Positions 28,916 to 41,200 of a stretch of 64,000 bases of DNA are shown here, one piece after another (position 1 is the first letter of the stretch; every line of letters starts with the position of its first letter). The notes under the pieces were generated by a model that ran no database searches, had not been told where the DNA came from, and saw nothing but the letters and a program-made list of their open reading frames with translations. The stretch is from NCBI GenBank assembly GCA_000469685.2, contig LS997565.1, positions 48,108,336 through 48,172,335 on the forward strand. Reading direction: 5' to 3'. The DNA comes from Haemonchus contortus (taxonomy: Eukaryota > Nematoda > Chromadorea > Rhabditida > Trichostrongylidae). The position numbers were made by a program, and so were the translations under genes.

Positions 28916-30432
28916 GTTTAGCGGTTTGGTTTTGTTGGTTGTTGTTGGCCACACTCATCTTTGGTCAGGATCTGTAAACCATGGCCATGCACGATTATTC
29001 GTATTGGAGCAGCTTTGTTGACAATACAATCATTGTCATAGCGTAATTTACGATATTTTGGATTATTCTCTTAGTATATGTATGTATATGTAGTGCTGCA
29101 CCTTGTGAAGACTATTAGTTTGAAATTATTCTGAAAGAGTAGCAAAACATACGAGGAAGTGCCGGTTAAAATCGCCCAAGCCAGAGTCAGTTGACTATTA
29201 CTTCCACTATTCTTCTATAATCAGGTAACTTACAATTATCGCAAACTGTGCCTTCAAACATGGTGTGGGGAAATTTCAGAGCATGATCATGGAGGAAAAT
29301 ATCTTATACACCTAGCAATCAGAAAACATAGGTCAACGTGAATGAAGAAAAAATCTTCGTTTGTTCTTGTTCTTGTTTGTTCTATTTGTTCATTTACGAT
29401 TCTTTATTAGAGAAATGAATAGTGATTTCCAGGTGTTCAAAGAACAACAACAGAAGCGCAGTCACATCGTCGCACTACTGTTCATCTTTCGTAATTTTTC
29501 TTCATTAATGCTGCACTGTTTTCGACTCGAAGTTCAATCTTCTTGATACCATAAGAAGTTCAAAAGTTACACAATGAATCTGAAATCCTTATACTGTTCC
29601 GTACTTGTGCATGTCGAATGGACACAATTTTTCCTTGTGAAGCGTATCTCAAATGGATCATGTAAGGAACTTGTCTGCCCTGCAAGAATCCAATTTTTCC
29701 TTTTCCGCACATTTTCTTTTTTATCAAATTGTTGCGGTAAGCCAGCTGCAACTTCTGTATATGTGAAACTGGACACAAAGTAAGTAAGAATGATTACGGC
29801 GCAATGGTGGCTTTTCACTAGAGAACAAGCTAGCAGAATGTCATTAGTGGTCAAATATCTTCCGTTATAACTTCGCAAAAAATTAATGCACTGTTGCAAA
29901 ATGAACAAAAAACTAGGGGAAACTAATCCCTATCATAGCAAACTTGGTCTCTGAGTCGAAATGGCAGCAAACGGTCCTGAGATTCCGTGGACCCGAGGTA
30001 ATTCGTAAGTATGGCTAAGCTTTAGACGAGTATTTCACCCTAGACCCCTCCTATTCGCTTGTTTATTTTGCCAGTTCAGTTCTAATTGCTGAAATATGTC
30101 AATAAGTTCCAATTACTTGGAAATACATTCCGCATGAGTTGTCGTTCAGAGTTGATGAGAAGAATAATTACTAGCAACTTCTATACAACATGGCATAATT
30201 AAGGAAGCAAATAGAAAGGAGTTTGGGTCCCTTGTTCGTTCACCTGTATCGTATCTACTAAATCTACTGAAAATTGCATCGAGTCAAATAATAGTAATAT
30301 TTCTTGGAGCCCACCCTGCTTTTCGTCTACTGCTCCAGTCTTCCTTCCCAGACAAATCCCTCCTTTTGTGGTAGGTCAGCTCATACTGTTGATCCAATGC
30401 TTCCTTGAGATTCATTCGCATCCCAACCTAAA
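28916..30432. other. A1 downstream flank, no firm gene
   Basis: Matches the flanks after A2, A3 and A4 block by block, but has no SINE where they have one (about 29390). A small open segment at about 29432-29546 after a CAG reads QQQKRSHIVALLFIFRNFSS and recurs in part after A3 and A4. It could be an exon remnant or simply a conserved repeat; see findings. Confidence 0.45.
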
Positions 30433-30790
30433 AACCGTCATCGCACAAGACGCAGGGGTGCGCCTCGTTGCGCGCGTCTGTCGAAACTAGGTCACGCCGC
30501 AGCCGTCGCATGCGGCGGGTCAGCCCGCGATACTTGACAAACGTCGCAATTGTCAGTGGGGCATACGGTTTGTGCTTGGTCTACGGCATTCAGTTAATGA
30601 GAAGATAACATGGACAAGTGCAGATCATTCGCTCCGCTCACACTTGGTGGTACTGTAATGTCATCCCGAGACCTCAGTGGAGTACGCCGCGCGCGAAGTA
30701 GGTGGGGTGACCTAATTTCGACGGACGCGCGCAACGGACGTTCGCCCAAGACGCAGCTGTCCACTTCTAAATATCCTCAGAAAGGTGTGG
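30433..30790. other. GC-rich insert in the B2 upstream flank
   Basis: CpG-rich sequence quite unlike its AT-rich surroundings, with pieces such as CGCGCGTCTGTCGAAA and CGCATGCGGCGGG. It is absent from the B1 and B4 flanks. No domain or terminal repeat recognised; probably an inserted element fragment. Confidence 0.5.
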
Positions 30791-31065
30791 CATGTAAAAA
30801 CTAGGTGCACAGCAAAACGGAAAAACATCTTCCAAACGAACTTCACAGGAGTACTTGTAGAGTTCCTCTTTGAGATCGACTGGGGAGGAACACTTTTTGA
30901 AGAGCTGTTTCGCTTTGATCGCATGATACGCCTTAAGGGGACTCCACTGGTGGTGTAAGCTTTAGAAAAAATAATAACGAAGTCCTGAAATGAGCTAATT
31001 AGGCAACTGCCTTTGTCATCACAATTCAACCGTTTTTCAAAAAAAATTATCGATCATTCTTCAAA

Positions 31066-32000
31066 CGTTGTAGAAGTTACTCTTGCCTTATCCTACATCT
31101 TTGTTACATACATTATTGCAACATCCAAGGTGTCCGAAAAATTCTTTTTATCAATATTTATAGCCATAGGTGAGGCAGCGTTTAGGGTTCCTTTCCGTTA
31201 AAGTTAGAATTAATGAGACTGTAGTGAAAAAAATCTTTCAGCGAAACAGAAATACACCGGTTCAAAATGTTTCTACATTTCTAGGCGACATCTACAGTAA
31301 CATAGCGGGGATAGAACGCTGCAATTTTATGGATTTCTGCTGGTGGCCTAGAGGCCGGAGAGCATACCACAGTCCCTGGGTAAGCTGTTGTGGTATCTAG
31401 TAATTCGCAAATCTGAAAATAAAGCAATTTTCTGCTTCCAGTGATGTACACCAACAATAACAAAAGTAGCATAGGCTAACGACCGACTGCTAGAATGTGA
31501 TGACGATTCAATGGTATGGGTTGCCTTGCAACTTATATAAATATCTATAATGAATATAGATATTCGCTTCAAAATTGAAATTAAAGGAAGCAGAACAAGG
31601 GTACTGCTCAATCTTTCCGATTGGTGTCAGTAGCTTATTCCGCATTTTTGTGTACATGGAGTTCTGACAAATACTATCAGGATGGGTCCCGAAGTTTGGA
31701 AAGGTTCTTATTTCTGATAGGAAATTCATGGCCAGCCGTACACAACAGTATGATTTCAACTGCTCAATTCATCTAGAAGATGCTGAATCTAAACCACAGA
31801 AAGTATTTCGATGTAATCATGTTATATCTGACCTTTCTGCGGACATTCCCATTTGCACGAACCGTGAACTCGCTCTGGGCCAAGAATTTCAACATACTGT
31901 TTCGAAACAGTCTATGACCAGCAGTAGGAGTTTCGTAGCCCATATGTTATGAAATATGCTTATAAAAATCAATTGATTTACCTATTTGCCTTATGCACAA
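31066..32000 (+). pseudogene. B2 chemoreceptor remnant, exons 1-2
   Basis: Exon 1 (to 31169) still encodes a TM1 like B1 (LALSYIFVTYIIATSKVSEK), but the start codon is gone and a base is missing near the front. Exon 2 (about 31820-31998) matches B1 (NRELALGQEFQH) but has a stop within MLGNM, another before FT and a third at the exon end. Exons 3-6 are deleted; the next receptor sequence is A-type. Clear pseudogene. Confidence 0.85.
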
Positions 32001-32094
32001 GTAGGCTGAGGTCACTTCAAGGCAATCACGATTTTGCGTAAGAGTTTGCAGCTAATGACTAAAACTACAATACTGCTACTAATTTGTGGTTAAC

Positions 32095-32132
32095 CGACGG
32101 TTTGCGACGGATTAATCCGTCGCAAACCGTCG
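32095..32132. repeat. Perfect 38-bp palindrome at the B2/A2 junction
   Basis: A gap-free self-complementary sequence centred on ATTAAT with CGACGGTTTGCGACGG on the left. B intron 2 homology ends just left of it (about 32075) and A exon 3 homology begins about 85 bases right of it (about 32215). Confidence 0.95.
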
Positions 32133-32214
32133 CTTCGCCATACCTTCTCTTAAATTGCTCCAATCAAGTTGTAATAAGATCAGCGAGAAGCCCTGCTCGT
32201 GAACAGTCCAGCCA

Positions 32215-33659
32215 TATTAGCTATGGTTAGTTTGAATCGTTTCCGAGAAAAGAAGTGAATTAGTGAATTGTCGAGAGTTCCATGCATTTTTGAACTCAGT
32301 ATGCACTCTCACTGGATGTGTAAAAAACGTGTGAGAAAACCTCTATATTTGCACGAAATGTCTAATCTTATGAGAAGTAGAATAATAGGCACCCCGTGAA
32401 TATAATTTTACAGATCTCTGCATGTATTTCTTTGATCATTGATGTCGTTTGCTCAGTTACAAGCTTTGTTATGAATGTGAAACTGTTTGTCACATGGCGG
32501 AATCTGCTGAAGACTGAAGACATATCAACTACGTGCCATGTTGAAAAGGTAAAGTAACCAGGCTCCAGTGATACACTATTCGGCTGCTAGCAGGTGGACG
32601 TGTCATGTATTACGCTAGCTCCAAGCCAGCAAAATAGCTAAAATTGATGAAAGCTGTTCCGATAAAAGCTTGTGCATACTGTAAATATGAATATAAACTA
32701 GAACTTTATGAATTTTCTATACTTTAAGACTAGTCCTTGGAAGGTTTCAAGTGTTGAAAAATATTGAATTCAGGGTCTATTAATGTACACAAGAATCGCG
32801 TTCACCTTAATAATGGTGATGTGCACGGTGGATGTTTTATTTGCAGTCTCTTCCGCCACTGAGAATTATGAACTATTCACATGGTTGAATGATCATGTAA
32901 TTTTTCTATCCTATTGTTTCATCAAGTTCCATACCCATTTCGCAGTAGCAATGCTATATGAACCAATTAAAAAAGCCTAGCTATATTTGAATCATGCACT
33001 TTCTCTGTCGTAGAAACGCCACTCAGCTAGGATTTATACCCACAAAGAAGCAGGCCCTCTGCTGAGGTAAAAACCAAAGCAGTAAGCCTGGACAGGCTAG
33101 CTTTGCTCGTAAGCTCTTTCTTCGCACAAACGTGAGCATCTAGGAGGAACTCGATGTGAAATCACAAGAGAATAGTGGAGTTGTGATGGCGTGCTCGGTA
33201 TCAAATTCGCAAATTAGTTGGCGAATATTCAACCTAATAATTCTGTTTGCAACATTGTTCAGCTTTCGTAATTTTTCTTTATTGTTTCTGTTGGTTCAAT
33301 CTGGGGTGATATTATTAGCATTACAACAGATCAGCACCCTTCCTAAGGTGATTTTAGGAAGTTTTCAGGTGTACTGGATAAACGATTTTTTGGTCGCTGT
33401 GCCTCCGCTTTCTCTGATGTTGTTCTCCGCGGATCTTCGCCGCGCTATTCTGAAGATCTTCCTTAGAGCGAAGTCACCAGCTTCTGTTATTCCAATTCCA
33501 CGCTCGTTTCTTGGAGGTACTAGTTTTGTTAAAAGAGCACACGTGAGATGGAGTTACAAGGTAAAAGGAATTAAAGAATTCAAGAGTGCGATGATAGCAC
33601 CAAACTTTCTCCTAAAAGAAACACTTCACGATAAAAAAACTTCCGAGATTTCCCTATAA
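32215..33659 (+). pseudogene. A2 chemoreceptor remnant, exons 4-6
   Basis: Begins with the last bases of an A-type exon 3. Exons 4 (32414-32548), 5 (32774-32896) and 6 (33369-33659) are all open with correct borders and encode TM5, TM6 and TM7 (YWINDFLVAVPP, SADLRRAILKIF). Exons 1-3 are missing. The usual stop after about 57 codons of exon 6 is changed (TAG to CAC), which adds 39 residues before the next stop. Without TM1-TM4 it cannot be a normal receptor. Confidence 0.82.
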
Positions 33660-34032
33660 GATGCCTTTGGTCCCCACGTAAGCATATGAGACAAAATCAA
33701 GTGGTAAACGGTTTAGGTGGTGCCTTATGAAGGCTTGGCGGTCGTTTTGGTTGTAAGCCACACACACCATTGCCCAGGATCTGAAAACCACGGCAAAGGA
33801 CCACTGTTTGTGCGATCGGAAGCAATTGGCTTCTCGCCGAAGCGTGAGTTCTTTTATATTAAACGATTCTCTCACTCTGCTTCTGCACCTTGTGACTAAT
33901 ATTGTCCTGAATAAGTACTATGGAAGAGAGCAGTAAATAAGAGAACAATAAATAAAAACGCCTATGCCAAGTTCAATTCACTGCCACTATTCGTCTATGA
34001 TCAGGTGCCTAATTTATCGTGAACTGTGCCTT
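33616..34032 (+). mobile_element. MITE-like flank element downstream of A2
   Basis: Begins near ACACTTCACGATAAA and ends TTTATCGTGAACTGTGCCTTC, so the terminal repeats belong to the AAAGGCACAGTTC family. Related but partly eroded copies follow A3 (about 45312-45457) and A4 (about 62100-62272). Confidence 0.65.
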
Positions 34033-34144
34033 CAGACCGTAAAACAAAATATCCTGTACAACCAAGTATAGACAACATAGTTCAACGTGAATTTAAAAAC
34101 ATCAGACGTGCATCTACACTTCTACACTTTACTAATCGAAGACT

Positions 34145-34415
34145 TGGGGTCCTAATCAATGCCGTCAAGGGATGTGTCCATGCATTCGACTTGCATTCAG
34201 AATCTTAGTTGCGTATTGAATGGGTGCGTTGACAATACAATGGCTTGCGGTAGCCAACATGTACAAGTCAATGATTTTATCTTCCCAGACGGATCTGGTA
34301 CTAGTAAACCGGACCCGAAGGGATGGAAGGTCTGGTTGGACTAGGCGGATACCGAACCCGTGATCGTGCGTGTAAGATAGTGCAGCAGTTGCCACTACGC
34401 TACCTTCGACCTAGC
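34145..34415 (-). mobile_element. tRNA-derived SINE downstream of A2
   Basis: On the - strand: a tRNA-like head (complement of about 34350-34410), then the body shared with 2172-2450. Located at the same place as the SINEs after A3 and A4, so it was present before those units duplicated. Confidence 0.75.
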
Positions 34416-35459
34416 TGTGCATGTACGATTCTCTACGAGAGAGAAAAATGGTAATTTTCAGTATTTAAAGAACAGCAACAGGAATGAAGTCACATCATCG
34501 CAACATTGTTCGTAATTTTTCTTTATTGTGTATGCTAATAATTAAATCAATGCTGCACTGTTATCGGCTCGCAGATCATTCTATTCTTGCTCTAAAAAAA
34601 TCAAAGAGTTGCGTATAATATTCCTAATCATTGTAGTGTTTCGTTCTCGTGCAAGTCAAATAAACGAAAATTTTCCCTAAAAAATGTTCCACAGATGGAT
34701 CATGGAAGGAGCTTGTTTGTCCTTTGGAAGAGATCTTTCTGCCTATCTCCGCACATTTTCTTTTATTTCGAACCTTTGCGATAGGCCAGTTGTTTTCTAT
34801 ATGTAGAACTAAACGCAAAGAAAAGTAAGTAGGATGATAATCACGCTATGGTTTTTCCCTAGAAAAAAATAGTAGAATGTATCAAACTGCATAATAAAAC
34901 TGATGTTTTCAGCTACAATGTCATCAGGTTTCCTCCTTGCGATACTTATATTTCCAATACCATTAAAGCCTCTGTTTTATACACAAAAGCGTCGAGAATT
35001 GCTAATACATGTTCTAATATGGAGACATTTACCACAAATGTAAAAGAGATGATAGAAATTCTATCGAAAATTGGATACAAAGAAGAAATCGTAATTATTA
35101 GAAGCATAATTAGGTGCAAATACAGAAATAATCTTATATGTTACAAGTTTTCTATTGAGGATGATTTTGATAGAATCGGCTACTTGGTTAATGGCCTTCT
35201 GAAACAGAAAGAGCGTCTCCAATAATAAACTTAATGTTAGCTCCTTCCTTGATTCAAACATTACCTCTATCCATTCCCTTTTTACTAACCCCAAACCAAT
35301 GAACCTCAAGGGAAGGTGGAGATGGTGGTTCGTCTGGTGAAGAGGCGAAACGAGCCAGCTTTAGTTTGTGTGGTTATTATGTTTTTTTTGATGTGTTTGC
35401 TTAATGTCGTTTTTATGCTCCACTGACTTCAATTTGTTGCACTTAACTTACTTATACAT
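34416..35459. other. A2 downstream flank and unique sequence, no supported gene
   Basis: To about 34900 it matches the other A flanks. From there to 35459 it is unlike anything else in the window. A 68-codon frame at 35019-35225 is lysine- and isoleucine-rich and has no recognised motif. Confidence 0.4.
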
Positions 35460-36360
35460 ATACGGCTCATGTGCGAGCACCAGCAACAGACCATTCACTT
35501 CTGTCTTTCGCGATCGCCATCCACGGTTGACTCGGAATTCGACGAAGATGTCGATGTGAGGAGTCGTTCAGCTGCTGTCGCAGCTGTTTCACGTAATCGA
35601 CAAGCGCATCCACCCATCTCGCGGCAGGTCTACCTTTAGATTGTGAAGATCCTACGAAGTCCACTCAATGATATTCTTTTCCATCTGTAATAATCTCTTC
35701 TCAGTATATGACCTGCCCACCAAAATTTTGCATTCTTCTTCTTTTCCCCTAGATCATGGAGTCAAGACATTCTGCGCATATCGGGGCTGCGGAGGCCGGC
35801 TCGATATTAAGTGAGCCGATTGAACCTCGAAAGTCCTCGCTCGAGCCTCTGTAACTTGTGCTCAAAACCTTTGACGTGGACGCACTGGTCACCCAAGTCT
35901 CCGACCCGTAGCAGAGAGAAGCAGGAAAATGGTGGAATCGAACTGATCAGCGCAAAGCTTCGGGTTGGCCAGACGGTTAGTGACCTCTTTCAGAGGTCCC
36001 AAGGCTGCCCCGCTGCTTTCTGCCGTCTCACCAATTCTTCGTCATGCCCTTGTTCATGTTCATGGAACGCTCGAGATACACGTAGGACGAGGTCTCCTTG
36101 ATAGGTGTACCATCGATCTTAATTTGACCTTCGTTAGCCCAAGCATTGTTCATGAATCCTGTGTTCGTTTGGTTGATCAGTCCTACATTCTTTCTGTTTT
36201 ACTAAGTTCAGCAAGCATAGTGCTTCTGCAATGCTACTTGAAAAGAGAATGATTTCGTCCGCAAAGCGGAGTGAACCGCCTATCCACACGGATGCGCTTT
36301 TCCTCCCAGTCTAACGACTTCATAACCCACTGCAGCGCGGCTGTGAAGAGCACCAGAACA
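35460..36360 (-). pseudogene. RTE-type LINE reverse transcriptase remnant
   Basis: Reading leftwards on the - strand, pieces of a non-LTR RT appear in order but in different frames. A WVMKSLDWEEKRIRVD segment leads into a LRFADEI-like catalytic motif near 36270-36300, then SSYVYLERSMNMN-like text, and last GRPAARWVDALVDYVKQ with a final W..A..RSEW pattern (35467-35664), the usual C-terminus of RTE-like proteins. Stops and frameshifts separate them and the endonuclease half is absent. Typical 5'-truncated dead LINE. Confidence 0.8.
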
Positions 36361-36367
36361 GGCACTT

Positions 36368-36590
36368 GCTGCTTTCATAGTCCACCGGCCGGCCGGCGCG
36401 CAGGCGCACTGACGTGAAACGAATTAGTTCGTATGTAAAAAGTCTACGTCTGTTGCATCTTATTTTACGGTCAGAACAGGTCAGAGCCTGAAATGAAATG
36501 CAACAGACAGATTTCTCACATACGAATCAATTCGTTTGACGTGAGAGCGCCGGCGCTGGCTCGCTCGCCGGCTGGCCGGTGGACTATGCA
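36368..36590. mobile_element. GC-rich TIR element, sister of the one in A1 intron 1
   Basis: GCTGCTTTCATAGTCCACCG at the left and CTGGCCGGTGGACTATGCA at the right form inverted ends. Inner arms around GAATTAGTTCGTATG and CATACGAATCAATTC are also inverted. It directly abuts the LINE remnant. No coding capacity. Confidence 0.7.
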
Positions 36591-37393
36591 ACGAAAAACA
36601 AGGTATCAAAAACGTGACTTATTGACAAGGGCTTATTTCAGATGGAATTGTTCACCTTCAGCCGAGATATCATTCCTTGAGATTGAGTTGTCAGCTGATA
36701 AGAACCTTCTTCACAATCTCATAAGTTTTACAGCTTTACAGCAAACTTCGCAGACACGATCGTACTCCAACCGCTTGTTTTTGAACAAATGCAGACTTGC
36801 TTTTGTATTTTACACAACATTTGCACCGGCGGTGAACGATTTGTTGCATTACAATGATTGTGTTAATCAAAAAACGTATTTCATGAAAAAGCTTCTCCCG
36901 GAAAACAACTCGGATTTGTTGTTCAAATCCAATGACTCACAACGATCCCGGATACAACTATAATATTGTGTTGCATGGTGAGTCCACGCCCGTTTTTCTT
37001 GTCAATGCTTAACCTTACCAAGCCCACACAGACTTATTTTGAAGGTTGTCTTCATTTTATCCTTGCTATGTGCGATAGCGCTAGCATATACACATGTATG
37101 AGTATGTGCAGTCCTTTTTCTGTCAAGGAGTTCATAATTTCCCTTACTCCATTACTTCACTTAACCTAGCGTACCCAAACGTCAAGGGACCGGAGGTAAT
37201 AATAACGAACTTCGCCACAGTGATTTGACCAGAGATCAACAGCCTAATGGACAAGTATTGTCCAATGTCTCTTTTTTGAAAGCCAACAGGACCAAAGTCA
37301 TGGGGAATGTAAGCACATTTCCTTTCTAAGAAAATATGGCGGTCAACCCTTTATGCTTCCTCAGATTTTTTTATTACCCCCATTATAGTATAT
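36591..37393. other. Upstream flank of A3, no supported gene
   Basis: Matches the A1 (14.5-15.0 kb) and A4 (53.5-54.0 kb) upstream flanks. A longer open frame at 36493-36963 crosses the TIR element and is not conserved in the other copies. Confidence 0.5.
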
Positions 37394-37870
37394 AAAGAAT
37401 TAAAGGCACAGTTCACCATAACTCAGAGGTACCCCTTTTCAGTCGAAAAACGAAAGTATAGATTGGGGATAGTTCTTCGATAGTGAAGAAAGCGGGAAAA
37501 ATCGCCAATTTCAAGAAAAATAAGGCTCTCGAAAAATGAAAATGGAGCTTGGACGAGATTACCATAACGGAAGTAAAATGGAAGCGGTATTCGGACAAGA
37601 TTTCATTCGTTTTAGTTGCGCAAAGAGCAGACTAAATCAAGCTAGAACTGTACAGAACCGCCTTGCACTGTCGCTGTGGGTCATGACAAGCTGTTTGAAA
37701 TTCCTGCATGAGTTCCGCCTTTGAAATGCCGGTGAAACTCGTCCGAGCATGCACACGGTGCAATCTTTGAGCCTTTATAACACCCTATCCAAGCCATTTG
37801 GTATACGATAGGGCCCGAAATATATCCTAAGGAAATATCTCATAAGCTTTTTTTATCGAGTTCTATGTCT
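37394..37870 (-). mobile_element. MITE copy (AAAGGCACAGTTC family) upstream of A3
   Basis: AAAGGCACAGTTCACCATAA at the left. In reverse complement the body matches 1328-1680 and 22999-23497. The right end (TTTATCGAGTTC) is degenerate. Confidence 0.7.
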
Positions 37871-38289
37871 GTATGCAAACTTTTCCCCCATGCCCTTTTA
37901 CTACGTTTTACTTTTACTAATTCTCTAACTTGATCGTTGATCCAAGGGTTTTGCTTAGGTCGATATGATTTCGTGTTGAACTCTCGCGAGGTTGTTATCA
38001 GACTGAAATGACTGTCGTTTCGGCGGTATCGCCTCCCTTGGAGCCTAACAAGATCAAAACAATTTTTGCATATCCGACCAGATGCAGACAGAGCCAACTT
38101 AACTTCTTGTAGCTCTCCTCAAAAGTCCATCGAACCCGTTTTCTTAAAAATGGGGTGGGGAGGGGGAGATTCATAAGCAATAACTCTTTCAGGTTTGAAT
38201 CTATCCTCTGACTTAGCACTGAAAATTTTACTGTTCTTCCGAAGTTCGCTACTATGTACCATTTGACTTTTCATTTTTCTTGAAAGGAA

Positions 38290-41200
38290 ATGCCAGCGAG
38301 CATACTGCAAACGTTCTTGGAGGCTTTTATTTTATTTTTCTACATATTTGTTCTACTCACTATAGCAACATCTCGAGAGAAAATATTCTGTAGTGCGTTC
38401 TATATTCTATTTATTTTTACAGGTTCGTCATCTTGCTATACTCAATCTACTTGAAATCTTGTTGAAAGTTTGTGTTTTGGAATAGTATGGAATTATCTTG
38501 AAGCGTTTCGGACGCCATAAGGTCACTCACTGCAGCATAAACAAGTCTAAGATTCTCAAGGCGGATAGAGAATTGGCATTCAATATTTAGAGTAAAAGCT
38601 TAGAATAGTGAGAGATCGAAGCCTTCCAGCAACAATAAATGACGTCGTATTTTTCATTGAAAGCGATCTCAAAGTGGTGTTCAAACAATTTGATGGTTTC
38701 ACAATTTGTTGACTCTGGATCAACTTATTTCTCAACAAGTTTATTGAAAGGTCTTACTGAGTGACTACTCAGAGGCTAATGGAAAGACGTTGCTTTTGCT
38801 GTACCAGCTTCCTCTTTTGCAGAGAATAATCAGGATCATAATTTCTGAGAAACCTGAAGAGAACAAACGACTCTAAAGCACTGTAGACAACAATTTAGTA
38901 TTTCTGATATACAAAGCAGTGATGGAGTGGAATTATCTAAAAATTGGACGACCAACGAATGGACTGCAATGAGTTACCAAAGAATTGTAGAGGACAGTAA
39001 AGTTTGTGTATAAAAAGTCTGGCAGCGGATGCACCGGGAACCAGCTAGATTCTTCTGCCAGCAAAAGGAGTCAATCGCGTGCTCATGCGTAGGAAGAGGT
39101 AGTAGGATGGATGAAAATATTATTCGATGATGATAGTGGAAGGTCAAGGATAATGTCACCGAACAAACAGTGCCCCACATGCTGCTTTCACGAGAAAAAA
39201 TCGAAATATACGGTTCCCGGACCTTCTGCATGGAACAGTAGATGTATGTGTTACCGTTTTAAACAGACCCCTTTCTTCACGTTTCTGCGTAGGTGTCATG
39301 TCTCACCGTATGAACACCTAGGGAAATCCGAAAATCCGGTTCCTCTAAAAAGCCGAGCATTGGCGAGAGCGGTTCTCGCTAAGGTGGAGTCGCTATGAAA
39401 ATTTCTACTAACGTGAATGTTTTGGGTCCACCTTACCCACTCTATCTTCCTCTAAGTTGGCGCAACACAACATTGACTGCATCAGGGATAGCATTTGCCT
39501 TTTGTACAAGGCTTCCTAGCTGTCAAAATCATTAATTTCGTCAGGTGCCTCTTTTTTACCATTAATACAATTCTCCGAGATCGTATTTTACCTCCAGTCA
39601 GCATACATCTTAATCAAGTCTAGGCCAGCCATCGAAGATCCATGAGCGTTACCAACATCCGCATCAGTCAGATATCACCAGAAGAAAAGTCAAAAGAAAC
39701 GAGAAAGACCACCAGAAAATTCAGGAACGGTCAAATGAAACTAAAGGAAAGAAGAAATACGCACGTCAAAGAAAACGCAATAGTCACATTACCGCGAAAC
39801 GATAGGAATGGATGAATATAGATGGCTCTTCTCGCTTGTCTAACACTATGACCACTTTTGACGGAGCCTCATTAGTGGAATCAAAAGAAAAGAAGATGAT
39901 GATAGGGATAAGGTTCTCAATCCTAATAAATGTGATATCTAAGCTCGGATTGAGCTCAGAAGGCATCAAGAGTGAAGCAAACGGCAAAACACTGTAAAGT
40001 ACGAAAAACATACCGCAATAAATGTGAAGAATCAAAGTTGGAGAAGCCTGAACCTGGAATCGCCTCAAATTATAATAAATCCATCCGCCATCAATATAAA
40101 ATCATAAATAGAGAGGAGATAAAATCATGTCGAAGGTCATGTGGAATCAAGGGACATACCGATTGTGTTGGGAATTAGCCGACCTTTGTGGCTGTGGTCT
40201 CTGAAACTCTCTTGAATAGAATGTAGAGCGACAAAAGGTTGACTATTCGAAGATGTTGTTACCTTTTAGGCATTGCCGACATCATGTCACTTCTTTTTAA
40301 TTTCGTTCTCCGACTTAACATCGAACTAAGTCTAAGCAGTGAATTTCGTTTCGTTATTCTTTATTGTATCACGGCTGGAAGAGCAATGTTTACTGCTCAT
40401 ATTCTTGGAAATACGTTCATCACCTTCAACCGATTTTCTTCCATATGTTTGATGCACAAGTACAATAAGGTACGCATTCAGTTAAAAAGAGCATTTTTCC
40501 AGCTAAGAATCCCTCAGTAAGGTGTCGATAGTGCTGCTAAGCATCTTTGACTGCAACGGTCTATGCGTGTTCAGTACTGTACAGTCCCAAAGACGTCGAC
40601 TATATGCTCAATTCCGCCCTCGAAGGAGAACCTAGCTAGTCTCAGTCGGAGACCCTTCAAACGATTACGCAATACTGGCCAACCACTTGCAATCCTTGTT
40701 ATAATACGATCCTTTCACTCCACAGCAAGTTTCGTGCTATCATAGGTTAATCCTTTTTAGGTTTTCTTTTCTCCTGAGTAGTTCTTTTCTCCAGGACGGG
40801 TAATTTCTGCAGGATTATGGCATCATCGCAGTCGGTTGCTATTAATGCTTCCTTGCTCGGGATGCGCGCAAAAACTATTTCGCCGCGCCTCCCAATCTGC
40901 TTCCTGCCACGAACACAGGCCTTGTTCTTACATGATAGAATCCAACACTCAGCTACATCAACTTTTTCTTCGCTCTGAGCACACTACTAGTTCTACGAAT
41001 GATCTCTTTCCTTCTGTGCTCCCCTATCCAATCGAAATTTTTTTCCACCATCCGTGGCTATTCAGATAAGGCTAGTATTGAAGCGAGAAAACAAACAGTC
41101 CTCCATGCAGTTTTTGTGGTACAAATAGCACATTCGACTAAAAGTGTGACCCTAGAGGCATTTTGTTCAGATATGGATACGAAGAAATGTATTTATCATC

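Larger units (their letters stand above)
24121..29255 (+). mobile_element. MITE-like flank element interrupted by LTR retrotransposon
   Basis: The left end GGAACAGTTCACGATAA (about 24124-24140) and right end TTATCGCAAACTGTGCCTTC (29236-29255) match the ends of the uninterrupted copy downstream of A2 (33616-34032). The LTR element and its 5-bp duplication sit between them, so the retrotransposon landed inside an older element. Confidence 0.65.

Noticed and set aside
29560..29778. Small - strand frames recurring after A1, A2 and A4
   Set aside because: A few residues are shared (a SSFHDP-like motif) but the copy after A3 is disrupted and the match is no better than the DNA similarity.
35019..35225. 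68-codon Lys/Ile-rich frame
   Set aside because: Vaguely like part of a reverse transcriptase, but no catalytic motif or continuation could be found.
36493..36963. 156-codon open frame upstream of A3
   Set aside because: Starts inside a TIR element and continues into flank sequence whose copies upstream of A1 and A4 have frameshifts.
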